Positions 36,660 to 48,611 of a stretch of 64,000 nt of DNA are shown here, piece by piece. The first letter of the stretch is position 1. Every line of letters begins with the position of its first letter. Under the pieces are notes generated by a model. It saw only the letters and a program-made list of their open reading frames with translations, had not been told where the DNA came from and searched no databases. A program made the translations under genes and the position numbers. The stretch comes from Ptychodera flava (Eukaryota > Hemichordata > Enteropneusta > Ptychoderidae), in assembly GCF_041260155.1 (NCBI RefSeq), contig NC_091944.1, forward strand, positions 17,953,772 to 18,017,771. Reading direction: 5' to 3'.

Positions 36660-37073
36660 TTAACCAGAGAAGAAACCAATCTTCTGATCAAGTGTCCCTC
36701 CAACCAGTACACCAAGTGTTTGAATTGTTTCACCTCTGGTCACCTTTCTAGAGTTCTGTTCGCAAAGCAAAAGCTAATTCAGCAAAGGCTTCACCAACAT
36801 GGCTACAAGTGTTTTGCGTTGAGCGCAACAAAAGTATTTACATTTACATTCTCTTTCATCATATCTTCCCTTGTCATGTCTCTTAATTACAACCTTCCGA
36901 TGCTGTTTTATTTTGGGTTTCATTTTTGTTGTTTTTCTTCTCTCACTGTGTATCACCATTTAATGACTTTGCAAGGAAAAGAATGCGACGTCATGTACAG
37001 CAGTGGTATGCAGTGTATCCTTTAACTTTATTCATATAAAAAGACGTTATGTGGATGCAATATTACAACCGTG
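36660..37073. other. Non-coding spacer
   Basis: Nothing recognised. Confidence 0.35.
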
Positions 37074-37146
37074 TATGTATGTATGTATGTATGTATGTAT
37101 GTATGTATGTATGTATGTATGTATGTGTGTGTGTGTATGTGTGTAT
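37074..37146 (+). repeat. (ATGT)n microsatellite
   Basis: An ATGT tract passing into GTGTGTGTATGTGTG, the same motif as at 6196-6313. Confidence 0.96.
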
Positions 37147-38696
37147 ACGTATACCAAGATAAACGCATGCATCTTAGCAATATTTCAACACAATTGTAAA
37201 CACATAAAAATAATATTTATACCAAATCTCCATCTTTACACATCTCCCCTCTCATCGTGCCGAAGTAAAAAGTGACGATAACGAACCCATGTACTGAATA
37301 TCTCATTACTAACAAAAAATCATCGTTGCCTGCCAACTGGATCTGACATGTTGACGATACAAGGGTTCCATAATTACAAATCACGTGAAATAATGGCTTT
37401 AGAAGATAAATCGATCAAATAATCAACATTATTTACAACAATCAAATTCGATGTAAGTTTACACTTCTATACATGTATCTTGAGTAACATTCTATGAACA
37501 AGATAAAAAGTGGAGTTAAATTACATAAAAAGAACCCCTTCCAATTCGTCCGCCTCATACACGGTATATAAAGGCAGCGATGGGAAGATGCTTTTTAGTT
37601 TAAGACTTGTGAACACACTCTTTGATGTGAAGTAAGAGTACAAAATCGAATGTCATTTTACAAAGTCAATATTTTTGTCATAGCTACTCAGTGTTTATAC
37701 TGTAAATAATAGATTTCGCCGCCCAATGTTTGCCCTGCGCATGTTTGTTGCAACGTTGTCGCATGGCATAACACAGCAAACCACCTTTCTTATCGCAATC
37801 TTTACCAGTCACGCAAACTGAAAAGATGATCAAAATATATTTTGATGCCAGCCTAAGCAGACGTTGAAATTGGCCTGCAACGCTGGAAATAAGAACCTTG
37901 CAAAATAGGATTTTAGGAGCAGACTGGAGACAAACGCAATGCAACGTCTCCAATAAAAGGCATCTTTTCTGACTGAACAGACGATCATAGCACTTCTCTT
38001 CAGCAGAAGGCGTACTTTGTGAGGGGACTTGAAGCTTGAGTAGTATCGGCGTAAAAGCAGCATTTCGTAGTATTCGTAGAAGCTTGAAGGGCTGCGTGTT
38101 AACAGAGATGGTTCTTCGCGACCACTGCTTCTACAGTGCGAGAAACTTAACCATTTTCGAGAAACAATGAGTCGGTGTACACCGAAGTTATGAAATTGCT
38201 GAAGAGTATTATTGCATAGAAAATCGGTAAAATCTAGAAAATTATGGGTTTTATTGACTTCATTCTTACAGGTGCATGACGATCTATCAATCCACAGAGT
38301 TCACATTCAAATATGTCGTGTGACTATAGTCGCCATCAAAAACGTGTGAATGTTTTAAGGCGGAAAGTCCAGTCTCATGCAAAGAATTCAAGCTTGTTGG
38401 AGTGGTAGCTGAGATACTTGACGAGCAGCAGGATCCAAGAGATCACGAGCAAGGCCAGTGTCGATGATCTCGCCTGTATAGCCTTGACATTGCTGGTATG
38501 AAGGTAACTACGTCGCCCTAACGTAGTGGCGGTCAAATGTACGGCCAGACACGAGGTTCGAACACAGCCGCGTTAACATTTCCTGTTTTTGCATTTGGTA
38601 TGTGTTTCCTACACGTTTTTTTTGTTCCCCATTTCCTATACGCTATGTTGAAAAACTAGCACGTGCCTTAAGCTGAAATACGTTTCATTGTTTCTT
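37147..38696. other. Spacer with two weak candidate exons
   Basis: On the minus strand 37684-37817 opens after an acceptor-like CTTTTCAG and reads CVTGKDCDKKGGLLCYAMRQ and on to a stop (44 codons, four cysteines). Also on the minus strand, about 38380-38575 is open for about 65 codons without an ATG and ends in a membrane-like STLALLVISWILLLVKYL segment. Neither has a partner exon or family I recognise. Confidence 0.2.
37563..37575 (+). promoter_or_regulatory. Candidate TATA box
   Basis: GGTATATAAAGGC is a strong TATA match on the plus strand. About 65 bp downstream GATGTGAAGTAAGAG contains a good 5' splice-site match, as a short non-coding first exon would. No downstream coding exon was found, so this is only a candidate. 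Confidence 0.3.
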
Positions 38697-38710
38697 TTCG
38701 AGCTCTATTC
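38697..38710. repeat. Target-site duplication of the LINE, 3' side
   Basis: TTCGAGCTCTATTC here and TTCGACCTCTATTC at 40675-40688 match at 13 of 14 bases and exactly bracket the LINE. Confidence 0.85.
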
Positions 38711-40674
38711 TTTTTTTTTTTTTTTTTTTTTTAATAATAATATAATAATCTTTATTCCAAAGCACTATAGGCCCACCGGCCCTTAGTACAATAATAACCA
38801 ATTACACAGAAAAACTAGTGAGGTCAGGGGTTCACCTTAAAAGAACAAAACGGTGAACTTTGAACTTACATCATGCAATATCATACAAAAAGTACCAACA
38901 AGAAATTTAGACACATTCCTATTCATTCATAGAGGAAGCCCTCTTTTGAAAAGCATAAAACAGATATCGAGCACAGTTTCTGATGATGTCTGGCTTTGTG
39001 TTATTCATGAGTGCAATAAATTTATACTGTGACAGAGGTTGCTGCGTGTAAAACTAGGAATGTACTGAGTTCTAAGGTCATTATACAGTGGACAAACAAA
39101 AAGAAAATGGAATTCGTCTTCAACAGCATCAAGACATACTGGACATTTTCTCTCATTGATCTGTAAACCAAGGTGTCTACCCTTCTCTACCATCAACGGG
39201 TGAGCGGAAACTCTAAATTTGAACAGTGTCAAGCGGAAAATGGATTTCATTTCAATCTTAAGATATTGTTCAGCAACTAAACTTGTTTTAAATAATTTAT
39301 AATTACTCAATTTAGTATACGAATTTATTTCGTCACTCCAATTTTGGAAGTCAATATCTAAGCAACGTTGACGAAAGCTATTAACAAATAAAAGTTCATT
39401 TCCAACCCTTGATTATACCATGCTTCAGCAAACCCGTATGAAAATAGAATTGCTTTCACATGCTTTACCCAACACTCCTTATTTGAATCAGCTAATTTAC
39501 ATTGGAGATGGTAGCAATGAAAAACATAACGATTTGTGTTCATCTTTAAAATTCTTAACCAATATTTGATAACTCTAGTTAAACGGATAGCTCTCAAAGT
39601 TGAACGACCCATTTCTCCTCTTATCGAAGCATGAATATATAATGACTGTGATGAAAGCAAAAATTTACAAAACTTAATGTGAACATTTTCTATTGCTGGC
39701 GCTTCAATATAACCCCATATCTCACAACCGTAATGTAGAATTGGTAGAATTTTTGTATCAAATAACTTAAAACATAAATTTAAGGGTACATGACCTAATT
39801 TCTTTACATTTATCATCAGAGCATGGAGAGCTTTTGTTGCCTGATCGGCTAGCTGTTTCACAGCTCTTGACCAAATACCTCTTGATGAGAGCTTTAAACC
39901 AAGATATACATAGTATGGAACGGTTTCAACGACACAACTTCCATAAAACCATTTTTCGTAACTTCTAAGTATACCACCGTTCCTGAAAACTACAACTTTG
40001 GTCTTACTTAGATTAACCCTTAATTTATATTTATCACAATAAGACTTTAATTTTGAGAGTAGTCTCTGTAATCCAATAGCGTTATAAGATAGTAAAACAA
40101 GATCATCGGCAAATAATAAATAGAAAAGTTTGACAAGACCAATTGAACACCCAACGTCATCACCCAAAATATGATCTGCACGGAGTTCATTATGTAAATC
40201 ATTGATGAAAAAGAAAACAGAAAAGGAGACAGGATGCAACCTTGTTTCACACCGACAGGACAATCGAAAAAATCTGTTAAACCAGAGGGGGTTAAAACGC
40301 TTGCCTTCACTTCTTGATACATAGAATGTAGTATACGATACATGTTCCCTGTAATACCGGCATTGCCAAGTTTGAAAAACATTGCTATTCTATTTACTCT
40401 GTCAAACGCTTTTTCAAAATCTACAAAAGCACAATAAAAACGCCCCCTCTTAGTTGTTAAATATTTTTGTATGAGTGTGTTAATTATAAAAATGTTGTCT
40501 ATTGTACAGTACCCAGCTCTGAAACCTGCTTGTTCTTCCCTTGTATATTGACATGTCGCATCCCATTTACAAAGCCTATTGTACAACATTCTCGCAAAAA
40601 TTTTGCCTGTTACAGAGAGTAAAGAAATACCACGATAATTACAAGCTGAATCACGTGCCCCCTTTTTGTTTATA
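38711..40674 (-). mobile_element. 5'-truncated LINE (CR1/L2/Jockey-type), ORF2 3' part
   Basis: The minus-strand copy ends in a 22-base A tail (38711-38732 as T) after an AATAAA. The reverse transcriptase starts mid-domain at KKGARDSACNYRGISLL, then AFVDFEKAFDRVNR (motif A), GVKQGCILSPFLFS (motif B) and FADDLVLLS (motif C). A C-terminal zinc-knuckle-like ERKCPVCLDAVEDEFHFLF with following CPLYNDLR lies at 39100-39150. Two frame changes (near 40230-40260 and near 39390) interrupt it. It is a dead, 5'-truncated, comparatively recent insertion, as the target duplication is still 13/14. Confidence 0.93.
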
Positions 40675-40688
40675 TTCGACCTCTATTC

Positions 40689-42243
40689 AATAAATTACGA
40701 ACGTCACACCTTTTAAATAACAAACGCATCATAAATCGCACCCCGCTCTATTCACAAGCCAACGCGGCCAGATGCCAAAACTACACAAACGTGACAGCGG
40801 TCACAAAGTAACTTCTCTACACTGGTTATAAAAACTTTCTTGAGAATTAAAAGATTGAAAAATTATCATCTTAAAAATATGTTTCAATTCAATACTACTG
40901 GAAAATTATCATCTGTTTTCATTCAATACTATCGACGGTTTTCTAACAAAAGATCACATACAAAGTGACTATTCCTCCGCGTATCAGGACAATCAATTGT
41001 TTTCAGAGAAAATATTAGCTACTTGGCCAAAACGGTTATAACTATATTATCATGAATTCTACTAAGTAAATCCTCATATTATTATGTCATTATATTATAT
41101 TAATCTATCATTACATCATCATAAATGTCAGAAAGTCACCCCGCATAACGACGATAAATGTTTCCAAAAATGTAAATGATAAAGTTGTGTATTGGAATTA
41201 TTCTCCACATGCTTTCAAGCAGCTCGGTTTTTACAACGATAAACAGTATTTACTCTGTTGGATATTATTAACAAGAATCTTTCGATACTTCAAACAATTT
41301 ATGATTGTTGACACCCGTGCAAGATACGAATATTCTGTGCAACTATAGATCTATAGACATGTGTTCAAGTCTTATTGCTCCTATAATATGACTTTTTAGA
41401 ACGTTCTGAGCTATGTTTTCCTGCTAGTTTGACAATCATTTCGGAAAAACTTCATAATGTGGAAAGATTGAACCCACAATCTACCACACAGTGATGGAGA
41501 CACCAAGACAAATACAAACATACCCCTAAATACTCGTAAGCATGCACATATTCGCAAGTGCAGACGAGATTCAAGAAAAGAACCTCTTTCATCCACACAC
41601 ACACACACACGCGCACACACAAAATACTTCAGAAATTGCAGAAGCTTTTTGTGTAGACAGTTTGAAAATACGACTTATTTTGGGAATGCGTCTGGACACG
41701 CGACGTCACCTTTCTTTGGCACGAGATCACGTTACAAGTTTTCTGCAACGTCAACGTTGCGAGATTTGTCATAAATTTGCTCAGTGGACAGCGATCGCGA
41801 TAGCTTAAAGGTCATGCGTTTATGTAGGTCACTATTCTCAAATTGTCAAAATTTCGGTAACTCTCCAAAGGAAGAAAATTTCAAACAGAACAGAAAAGGT
41901 ATAAGCGCACGACATATTTTCTGAAATATTTGAAAGGCGCCCGCAACGACAATGTTGACAGAAAATTACGTAGCCCCGTGTTGCCACAGCGATGGCAAGA
42001 ATCGATTTTTGAGTCAGTTTGGCGCTGTCACGTGACGTAAGCAAACAACCACATTATTGTCTTCACAGTATTGCCTTTTAAAGTGTGATTTTGCATCAGT
42101 GGGATTTCTATCATCCTTACTGAACTGCAACAAATTTGGCCCATTTCGCGCATGTCTGTGTGACTTGCAAATAAAATGTTCATACATTTTATAGAGATGA
42201 ATGTGTTTATGTCAATCGCTTAAGTATTTGATGTGAATAATAT

Positions 42244-42246
<3 letters not shown>
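40689..42246. other. Non-coding spacer
   Basis: No gene seen. A CpG-richer patch with CGACGTCACC and TTTCTGCAACGTCAACGTTG lies at about 41695-41790. Confidence 0.35.

Positions 42247-42316
<70 letters not shown>
42247..42316. repeat. (CA)n followed by (TA)n
   Basis: A CA tract of about 38 bp runs directly into TA. Confidence 0.97.
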
Positions 42317-42318
<2 letters not shown>

Positions 42319-42377
42319 CGTGCAATCATGAAAGAGTGGGATTTCGTGTGTCAAGTAAATATCAAGTAAGTTCATGA

Positions 42378-42790
42378 TCAGATATCGATTATGGAACTTT
42401 CGCCTTCGAGAAGTGGCCGTCTGAGTTCGTCTTGCTTGCTACCGTCAGAACGCCGACGCCAATAAGACGATGCTTTGTCGGTGAGATAGTTCCACACAGA
42501 TGAAAGCCATTCCCAGGGAGAGAAGGATCTGAGATAGCTGGCATAAGCCACTTGAAGTCCACTCTCACGGCCGATGGATGTCTGACAGGCATACCACACC
42601 AGCAGCTTGAGAACGCACTCTGGTTTTTCGCGCTCAATTTTGGTTTCCCTGTGTTCAAACAAAACCCCGTGGTCCTTGCTTGCCAAATTCCTAACTAGCA
42701 GTCTCACTTTATCGACGATCTCTTGGGACATCGGGGTGTCTTTCGGTGGGACAGGTATAACTTCTCCTTTCAAAAGTATTTGAACCTCGC
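42378..42790 (-). CDS. Terminal exon, unknown protein (exon C)
   Basis: The exon opens after a good acceptor (TTTCTTTTCAG at 42791-42801) and encodes 136 residues to a stop, starting EVQILLKGEVIPVPPKDT and ending in EGESSIIDI. It begins with two bases of a split codon, so it needs an upstream donor of phase 1. The donor at 46561 is phase 1, so this exon could be an alternative last exon of the gene at 43685-46903 (predicted 251 residues), or belong to a gene with another first exon. It has an acidic/basic first half and a Trp-rich SPWEWLSSVWNYL segment. No family recognised. Confidence 0.55.
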
Positions 42791-42801
42791 CTGAAAAGAA
42801 A

Positions 42802-43684
42802 TGATAGGAGATGACAATATTTCGGGACCCAGTAAATGTTTATGGGGTGCCTTTTACCTTTCATGTTTGCAACTCGCCCGAAAGATAAATATAGTAGGTA
42901 ACGATAATGCGGAAAATCTTGTATATTCTGTTACGCATTTGAAACTCGCCTGACCGGTAAATGTTTGGGATTAAATAAAAAAATCGTGAATCTCCGTTAG
43001 TAATGTGATTCTGAAGGAGATGCTTGCTATAAAATTCTGTTTCTCGGAGCGACCCTTGATATACGTGGCGACAAAACCATTCACTCTTTTGCGAATTTGG
43101 TATAAGCGAAAAAGACTATTACACAAGGCGCATCCCCATATGCCCACGGTGTGCATGGTTAATCACGGTTTTCCTCAAAGTGACAGTGACAATTGAAGTA
43201 AAATCTCAGTATATCATTACAGAAATCAACGCTGCAACTTGTTCGGTTCATTCTTACTGGATGGAGCAAAGAGAAACCGACAGAGCTACGAAATTGCACA
43301 GGAAAATCCTTTTCTACGTTGCTAGGCGCTCTAGTCTGGACAATCCCACGTTTGGAAATACTACAGTCTTATTTCAATGAACAATTAATACATGATAATG
43401 TAGACGATAATGATGGTAGGGTTTATGCCTTTAGTGATAAGAGAAAATCCAACGATTACTTTTCGGCTCCCTTCAGCAAAGTATTACAGTCTTGCATATC
43501 ACTAATACTATCAAATTTAATAGAATTCTGACAGCCAATGAGATGTATCTTGTGTGCTCTTTATACATCTTGCATAAGGTGAGCTAAGCTGCTGGCATTA
43601 CAGAAACTTTACTTCTGCAAATCAATCGATTGGATTTTATATTCATACTGGGCAAAAACATGCTCAGGTTGAATAGCCTCGCTC
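42802..43684. other. Interval between the two terminal exons
   Basis: No coding exon recognised; lies between the stop of exon B and the acceptor of exon C. Confidence 0.4.
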
Positions 43685-44418
43685 TCATTTCGAGTCTTTT
43701 GAACGCAAACTGTAACATTTTGGGCGGTACTGACCTAGTGCTTTCTTCAGCTCTCTGGTGATTAGATCTGTGTTCTTGCAAATGCCAAAAAAGCATCGTT
43801 CACAGTGACAGACCAGCACAACATTATCGATGTCCGGAATATGCAGTGGCGATTGGCCGACTAGCATCTGAAGGTGGGGAAAACACCCCACATCCATGTT
43901 TGCAATTCCCCATTCTTTGAAGTTTCTTGCAGTCAGTGGAAAGTCTTTCCTGAAATCGAAACCCTCTCTGCAAACGTTGATTGGGTCAAGGTCACAGTGC
44001 AAGCTTGTGAAACAGTACTCGGGATCGTCTGCACGACCTTGCTTGTAACTGGGAATGCCGTGTCGTACCTCGTGAAGCCGAGCCGGTGTCAACGACTTTT
44101 CGGACACGTAATTCAGTAAGGGGTGCTCCTTAAGGTGTGGGTTGAGGACGCTGTTCGACCTAGGGTCTCCAAATACGAGGGTATTCACGTTCTGGCGTGC
44201 ATTCGGCAGGACTGGCTGTTCGCGCAGAAACTGCATGAGGCGCCCTCTCTGTTGCTTGTTGAATTTGTCCCACAAGGTAAGGCACCTGCCACGCTGCGCA
44301 AAGTTGTTGGCGATGGGGTCACTGTGTAACCAAACATTAAGCCACTTGTCGGCCATTAGTTTTGTCTTTTCCAGGGTTGTTGAGAATTTGTCTCCATAAA
44401 TAACCAGCAGAATGGACC
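43685..44418 (-). CDS. Exon B (terminal exon) of the unknown gene
   Basis: Two bases of a split codon plus 243 codons and a stop. Long for an open frame in this window, with higher G+C than its flanks, and bounded by an acceptor in the matching phase. Confidence 0.8.
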
Positions 44419-45603
44419 CTGTGAAAGAGGAGACTGATCAATATTTGAACATGTATAGTAATTCCGTACATCAAAACATATCGGAAGTGATGTTCTATAT
44501 CGTGTTGCCTGATTCGATCTGAATGCTATTTACCTAATTCGTTGCGATGCTTGTAGGCAATGATATTACAACTCTTTCCTCTTTGTCTGCCAGTCCTTCT
44601 ATGAGTAGGCGGACGAGATATTGATATACTAATCGCTGTTCGTGAGTAAAACGATTGTAGTATGCACAAATTATTCAAGATAGTTTGGGAGGGGCCGTAA
44701 ATTTTTCAACTAAACTCTGCAAAAATCTCTACAGTCTGCCGTGGCAAAATAATGTATTCAATAACGTACACTCGTAAGATATCGACCAATTTCACAAGTC
44801 CAAACGCCGTGATATTCTGTGTAAATTATGTCAGTTCTAGCTGCAACAGATACCTTAGACTTGGTTCAAGTCGGTGAATTTTCAAAACATAAATAATTTG
44901 CAACAGTTTCTCTTCTTTCATACAAATCTTTTTGAAATTTGGCACCCCAGGTCAGGTTTTCCTAGCGATCGAATGCGTTACCTTTGAGTCTGCGCAGAAG
45001 CGAGTTAGTTTCTGCCGGATCTCGATTCTGTCATTCCGGGTGAAACTCCCATGTATAAGCGTTCACCCCACTCACTCATTTCACATGAAAAGAGAACACA
45101 AATCATCGCGCTCACCCAACTCACACCTTCAAAAACCACAGACTTGAACCAAGTCTACAGATGCCTCTGCACAGCACAATAACGTTTCCCCTTACCATCC
45201 GGTGGGAGCAATTCACATTCATTATCTGGAACTGACTAATTTACTATGGCGTCATTTCTATTCGAGGAGCCAAATTAAGTTTTCGGTAACCTCCTTTGAC
45301 CGCCGACTCTAACAGATAAAGAATTATTTCGTTAATTAATTGTAAAACCCCAGAGCCCACCGCCAGCGCCGTGTTTATTGTTAACAAACGCTTATTTCAA
45401 AGACCTTTCAGTTAGTTCCCGTGACCTATTATAACCGGACTAATTCCACAAATCATGAATGTATGAAAATTGTGAGTGCCTATGCATCTGTGTGGCATTC
45501 TGTTCGAGATGGGTTTTCGTTGCTCACTTCTTGCTGTGCATAGGACTGTGTGCACTTTTTGTAATTGAAACAATGTTCATTGCAGGAAGCACGGTCCCTC
45601 TGT

Positions 45604-45688
<85 letters not shown>

Positions 45689-46903
45689 CACAGGGAAACA
45701 GACGGGCGTCCGGGAGAGTAGGGTATGTTAGCCGTGACATCGGTGGCTGTCAGGCAATTTGCTGCATTTACCTATAGTGTGCCAGTCCACTATCGGGAGG
45801 TGTACTTTCACGCCCATAACTCATTGTACATGAACTTGCCTTGTACTTGCCCTGTTCAAAAGTTGGGTCAGGTGAACATGTGAATCACCAGTTCTGAACA
45901 AAAACTCAACTTGCTCTGCCATGAAATTGTATGTCAGCAAATTTCACGTAAATTCAGTTTTTAGGCACGTCTTTATTAATTGTTTGGCTTACGCTCCGTA
46001 TGAAATACTGTATGTTTTCAAAAAAGAATCTAATTATGCCAGGTTTCCCTTGTGTTTACAGCTTTAAGGTCAAAGGTCAAACAGAATCCACTCGTTGTAG
46101 CGCCCGAGGATGAAACTGCATAGGTTAAAAAATGAATGTAGAATGGATGGTCTATTGTATTTCCCTGCCTAGGTCAGAAAGATTTTATGTGATTTTATGT
46201 TTTGGCCTGTAGTAAGTCATGCATGAACAGGATATTGACCGAAAGTTAAGCTTACTGTTCGAATATCCCTCGCTTCTGCCTCCATGACAACATAGTGACC
46301 GAAGTTACTGCTCTTCAAAGGTATGACGAATGGAATATCATTCAGAAGCACAGCGCCATCAATATACATGTACTCCAGTTATGGCGGAAATCGGCATGGA
46401 GAAGAATTTGTAGTGACAAGGAGGCGTATTCACGGATCGATGCTTCACTTGTAATTGCCACGAATGGACGATCGAGGCGGAAGCAAAGAAGCTACTAGAG
46501 TTACACTATGACACAAGAGGCTAACAGTGAGGTACTAGTGGTTGCTGTGATCATACTCACCTTTCGGTTCGGTTAAATTGCAGTTCAGTGAATCGAGCTC
46601 GTCCCAGAGATCGACGGTCTTATCTCGACGACCATCTACAGGAGTAATTAAAACACGGGTTTGTCTGGCGTCCAAAACAACAATCGCCGTAGTGGCAGCG
46701 AACCGCATAGCGTCACTGTACACTGGTTTCTCATTATATTTCTCGATGACGCACTCTACCATATAGTGATCCTCAAGTAAAATTTCTTCTAGAAGTTGCT
46801 GGACCTTGTCCTGAGCATGATAAGATGTCTTGAGTTTGGAGTACAAGACGATTTTATGTTTTGTTATTATATCCGCTTGCGTGTCCACTCCAGGAGTCGC
46901 CAT
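43685..46903 (-). CDS. Two-exon gene of unknown function, 358 residues
   Basis: Exon A (46903-46561) starts [17 protein letters not shown] at an ATG 17 bp below a cluster of TGACGTG motifs and ends in TEPK plus one base at a GTGAGT donor. Exon B (44418-43685) follows an acceptor (CCTCTTTCACAG) and supplies the other two bases, giving [15 protein letters not shown] and an open frame of 243 more residues to a stop. The phases match exactly. Residues 15-125 alternate predicted strands and helices ([41 protein letters not shown]), compatible with an alpha/beta domain. The C-terminal part has CHCERC then FFGIC (C318, C320, C323, C328), perhaps metal-binding. No membrane segment. I do not recognise the family. 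Confidence 0.8.
44419..46560 (-). other. Intron of the unknown gene
   Basis: 2142-bp intron with GT (GTGAGT) and AG (TTTCACAG) ends read on the minus strand. It contains a (TA)n tract and no other recognised feature. Confidence 0.75.
45606..45686. repeat. (TA)n microsatellite in intron
   Basis: A pure TA tract of about 80 bp. Confidence 0.97.
46561..46903 (-). CDS. Exon A (first coding exon) of the unknown gene
   Basis: 114 codons plus one base. The ATG lies in CAATATGGCGAC, close to a YY1-type initiator motif, which would place the transcription start very near the start codon. Ends at the GTGAGT donor (46560-46555). Confidence 0.8.
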
Positions 46904-46919
46904 ATTGCATTGTTGCGAT

Positions 46920-46939
46920 CGACGTGACGTGACGTGACC
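46920..46939 (-). promoter_or_regulatory. Tandem TGACGTG elements upstream of exon A
   Basis: On the plus strand GACGTGACGTGACGTGACCT repeats TGACGTG in tandem, 17-36 bp above the ATG at 46903. TGACGTG is the core of CRE-like and ATF6/XBP1 (UPR-element) sites. Binding by either factor class is inference. Confidence 0.5.
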
Positions 46940-47284
46940 TATGCTGTGTTAAACGTTTACGGATGGATAAGCTCCCAACAGCGCACGAGGGCGCTGTTTA
47001 AAATGCGCTTTGTTAACCCCGGCCCGTGGAGGTTGAAGAATTTTTATCATCTCTGATATCATGGAAGCTGTTGCATCAGTTGAGGTACTAGTATGAGGAC
47101 CAGGAGCTATCGAAGCGTTCCATAAGCGGATAAATTCAAAAGAACGGACTAGAATGACTTTAAACATTAAGTATTAATATGAAGATAGCCTACGTAGATC
47201 AATAGCGATATCTGTACCCCTTTTAATAAGCTTAAATACTTAAAATTCAACTACACACATACATACACACGTATATATCACATA
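46940..47284. other. Upstream spacer of the unknown gene
   Basis: Nothing recognised. Confidence 0.35.
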
Positions 47285-47288
47285 TATA

Positions 47289-47365
<77 letters not shown>

Positions 47366-47366
47366 T
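47285..47366. repeat. (TA)n then (CA)n
   Basis: TA tract of about 60 bp followed by CACACA. Confidence 0.97.
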
Positions 47367-48112
47367 ACACACATCGTGTAAAGAGTGCTCGCATGTATGT
47401 ATGCATGTATTTACATTTATATATAGTATGTTTTACAAATCTAGGGAAGTTTAGATGTATATTGCTGTGGTTGGTCACGGGTGTCGCAATAATGATATCT
47501 AACAATATTGTCAGACACGTAAAGACGTTCAACACAAATGAACACTTTACATAAGATTCTCAGCTGACAAAAATAGTTTCGCTGTCACATACGGAGCTGC
47601 CTTCCCCATACATACTGAAGACGCTTTCCTTGATTTTGTCATTTATTTCTTGTCTTGATTTTTTACTTTGAATAGAGAAAATATTCTTCGATAAAAAAGT
47701 GTGTAATCTTGGTGTAAAATGCGTGGTCTTTGGATAAAATTATGGAAACATTTATTTGGCGGCTTATTTGTACGAAATAATTGAAACATCGTCATCACTC
47801 AAACAGCTAAAGGCATCGGCTAATTTTGCAAACATCCGTCAAGACTGTCTGTCAGTCTATTTTGATTTATTTGTCCGTCGATCGTTCTGTCTATTACTCT
47901 GTAAATGCGTGGGTACGCCTTCATTCGCTGGTATGACAAAAGTTGAGCTATATAGGTATAAAAAAATAGCTTTTATCGAAAGAAACATATCTTAAAACCG
48001 TTTTGCAGGCATTTTTCTCATATCACGAAATATTGAACAAGCGAAGCAATAGCCCCCGAAAGAAGATTTCCAAATGACGAATGAACTGTGCCTGACAATA
48101 CTAGCGCTTATA

Positions 48113-48605
48113 CAGGTGCAGCCAACAGAGCTATTCATCGAAAAAGCTATTCCAGGAGCAATTTTTGAGGGCAGGGGAAATTTTAATTTTGCTAGGGCAG
48201 GGGACATGTTTTTAGGTGGTAGGGGAGCAAATTTTAGTTTTTTTTGTAGGGCAGAACGGATTTCGGTTGATTGTCCTGGGGACAGGACGTGGCGAAAAAA
48301 AATTTTGAGGGGAATTGTTTCCAGGGCAGGGGAAATTGGCAAGTTTTTTTCGCCACAGGGCGAGGGAGCTTCAAAAATTCACATTGGGGAGGGGAAACAG
48401 GCAAAAATAAGTGGGGAGTGGGTAAAAATGAAGTTTGAGTGTGAGAGGGTAAGTCGAAAAATTTTCTGTGGGAGGACAAATTATGAACAGCTAATTAATA
48501 ACCCTCTTGACTTAAAATGAGTCAGTTCACAATATTTGCCATGCACAATATATCTTATCATAGTAAGGACCTTTTTAAACGTGCATTGTTGGTTGGCTGC
48601 ACCTG
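48113..48605. mobile_element. Non-autonomous TIR element, CAGGTGCAGCCAAC ends (element C)
   Basis: CAGGTGCAGCCAAC begins the element and its exact inverse GTTGGCTGCACCTG ends it. CTTATA stands on both sides (48107-48112 and 48606-48611), a perfect six-base target duplication. The CAG start and a 6-bp TSD fit a hAT-related MITE, though this is not proven. The 493-bp body is strongly G-skewed on the plus strand with repeated AGGGCAGGGGAAATTTT-like units. A 148-codon frame across it is due to the skew and is not a gene. Confidence 0.82.
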
Positions 48606-48611
48606 CTTATA

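Noticed and set aside
38550-38570. tRNA T-loop-like GGTTCGAACAC
   Set aside because: No cloverleaf could be drawn around it.
48074-48520. 148-codon plus-strand frame
   Set aside because: It lies inside the G-skewed element C and its composition follows the repeated GGGGAAATTTT units.
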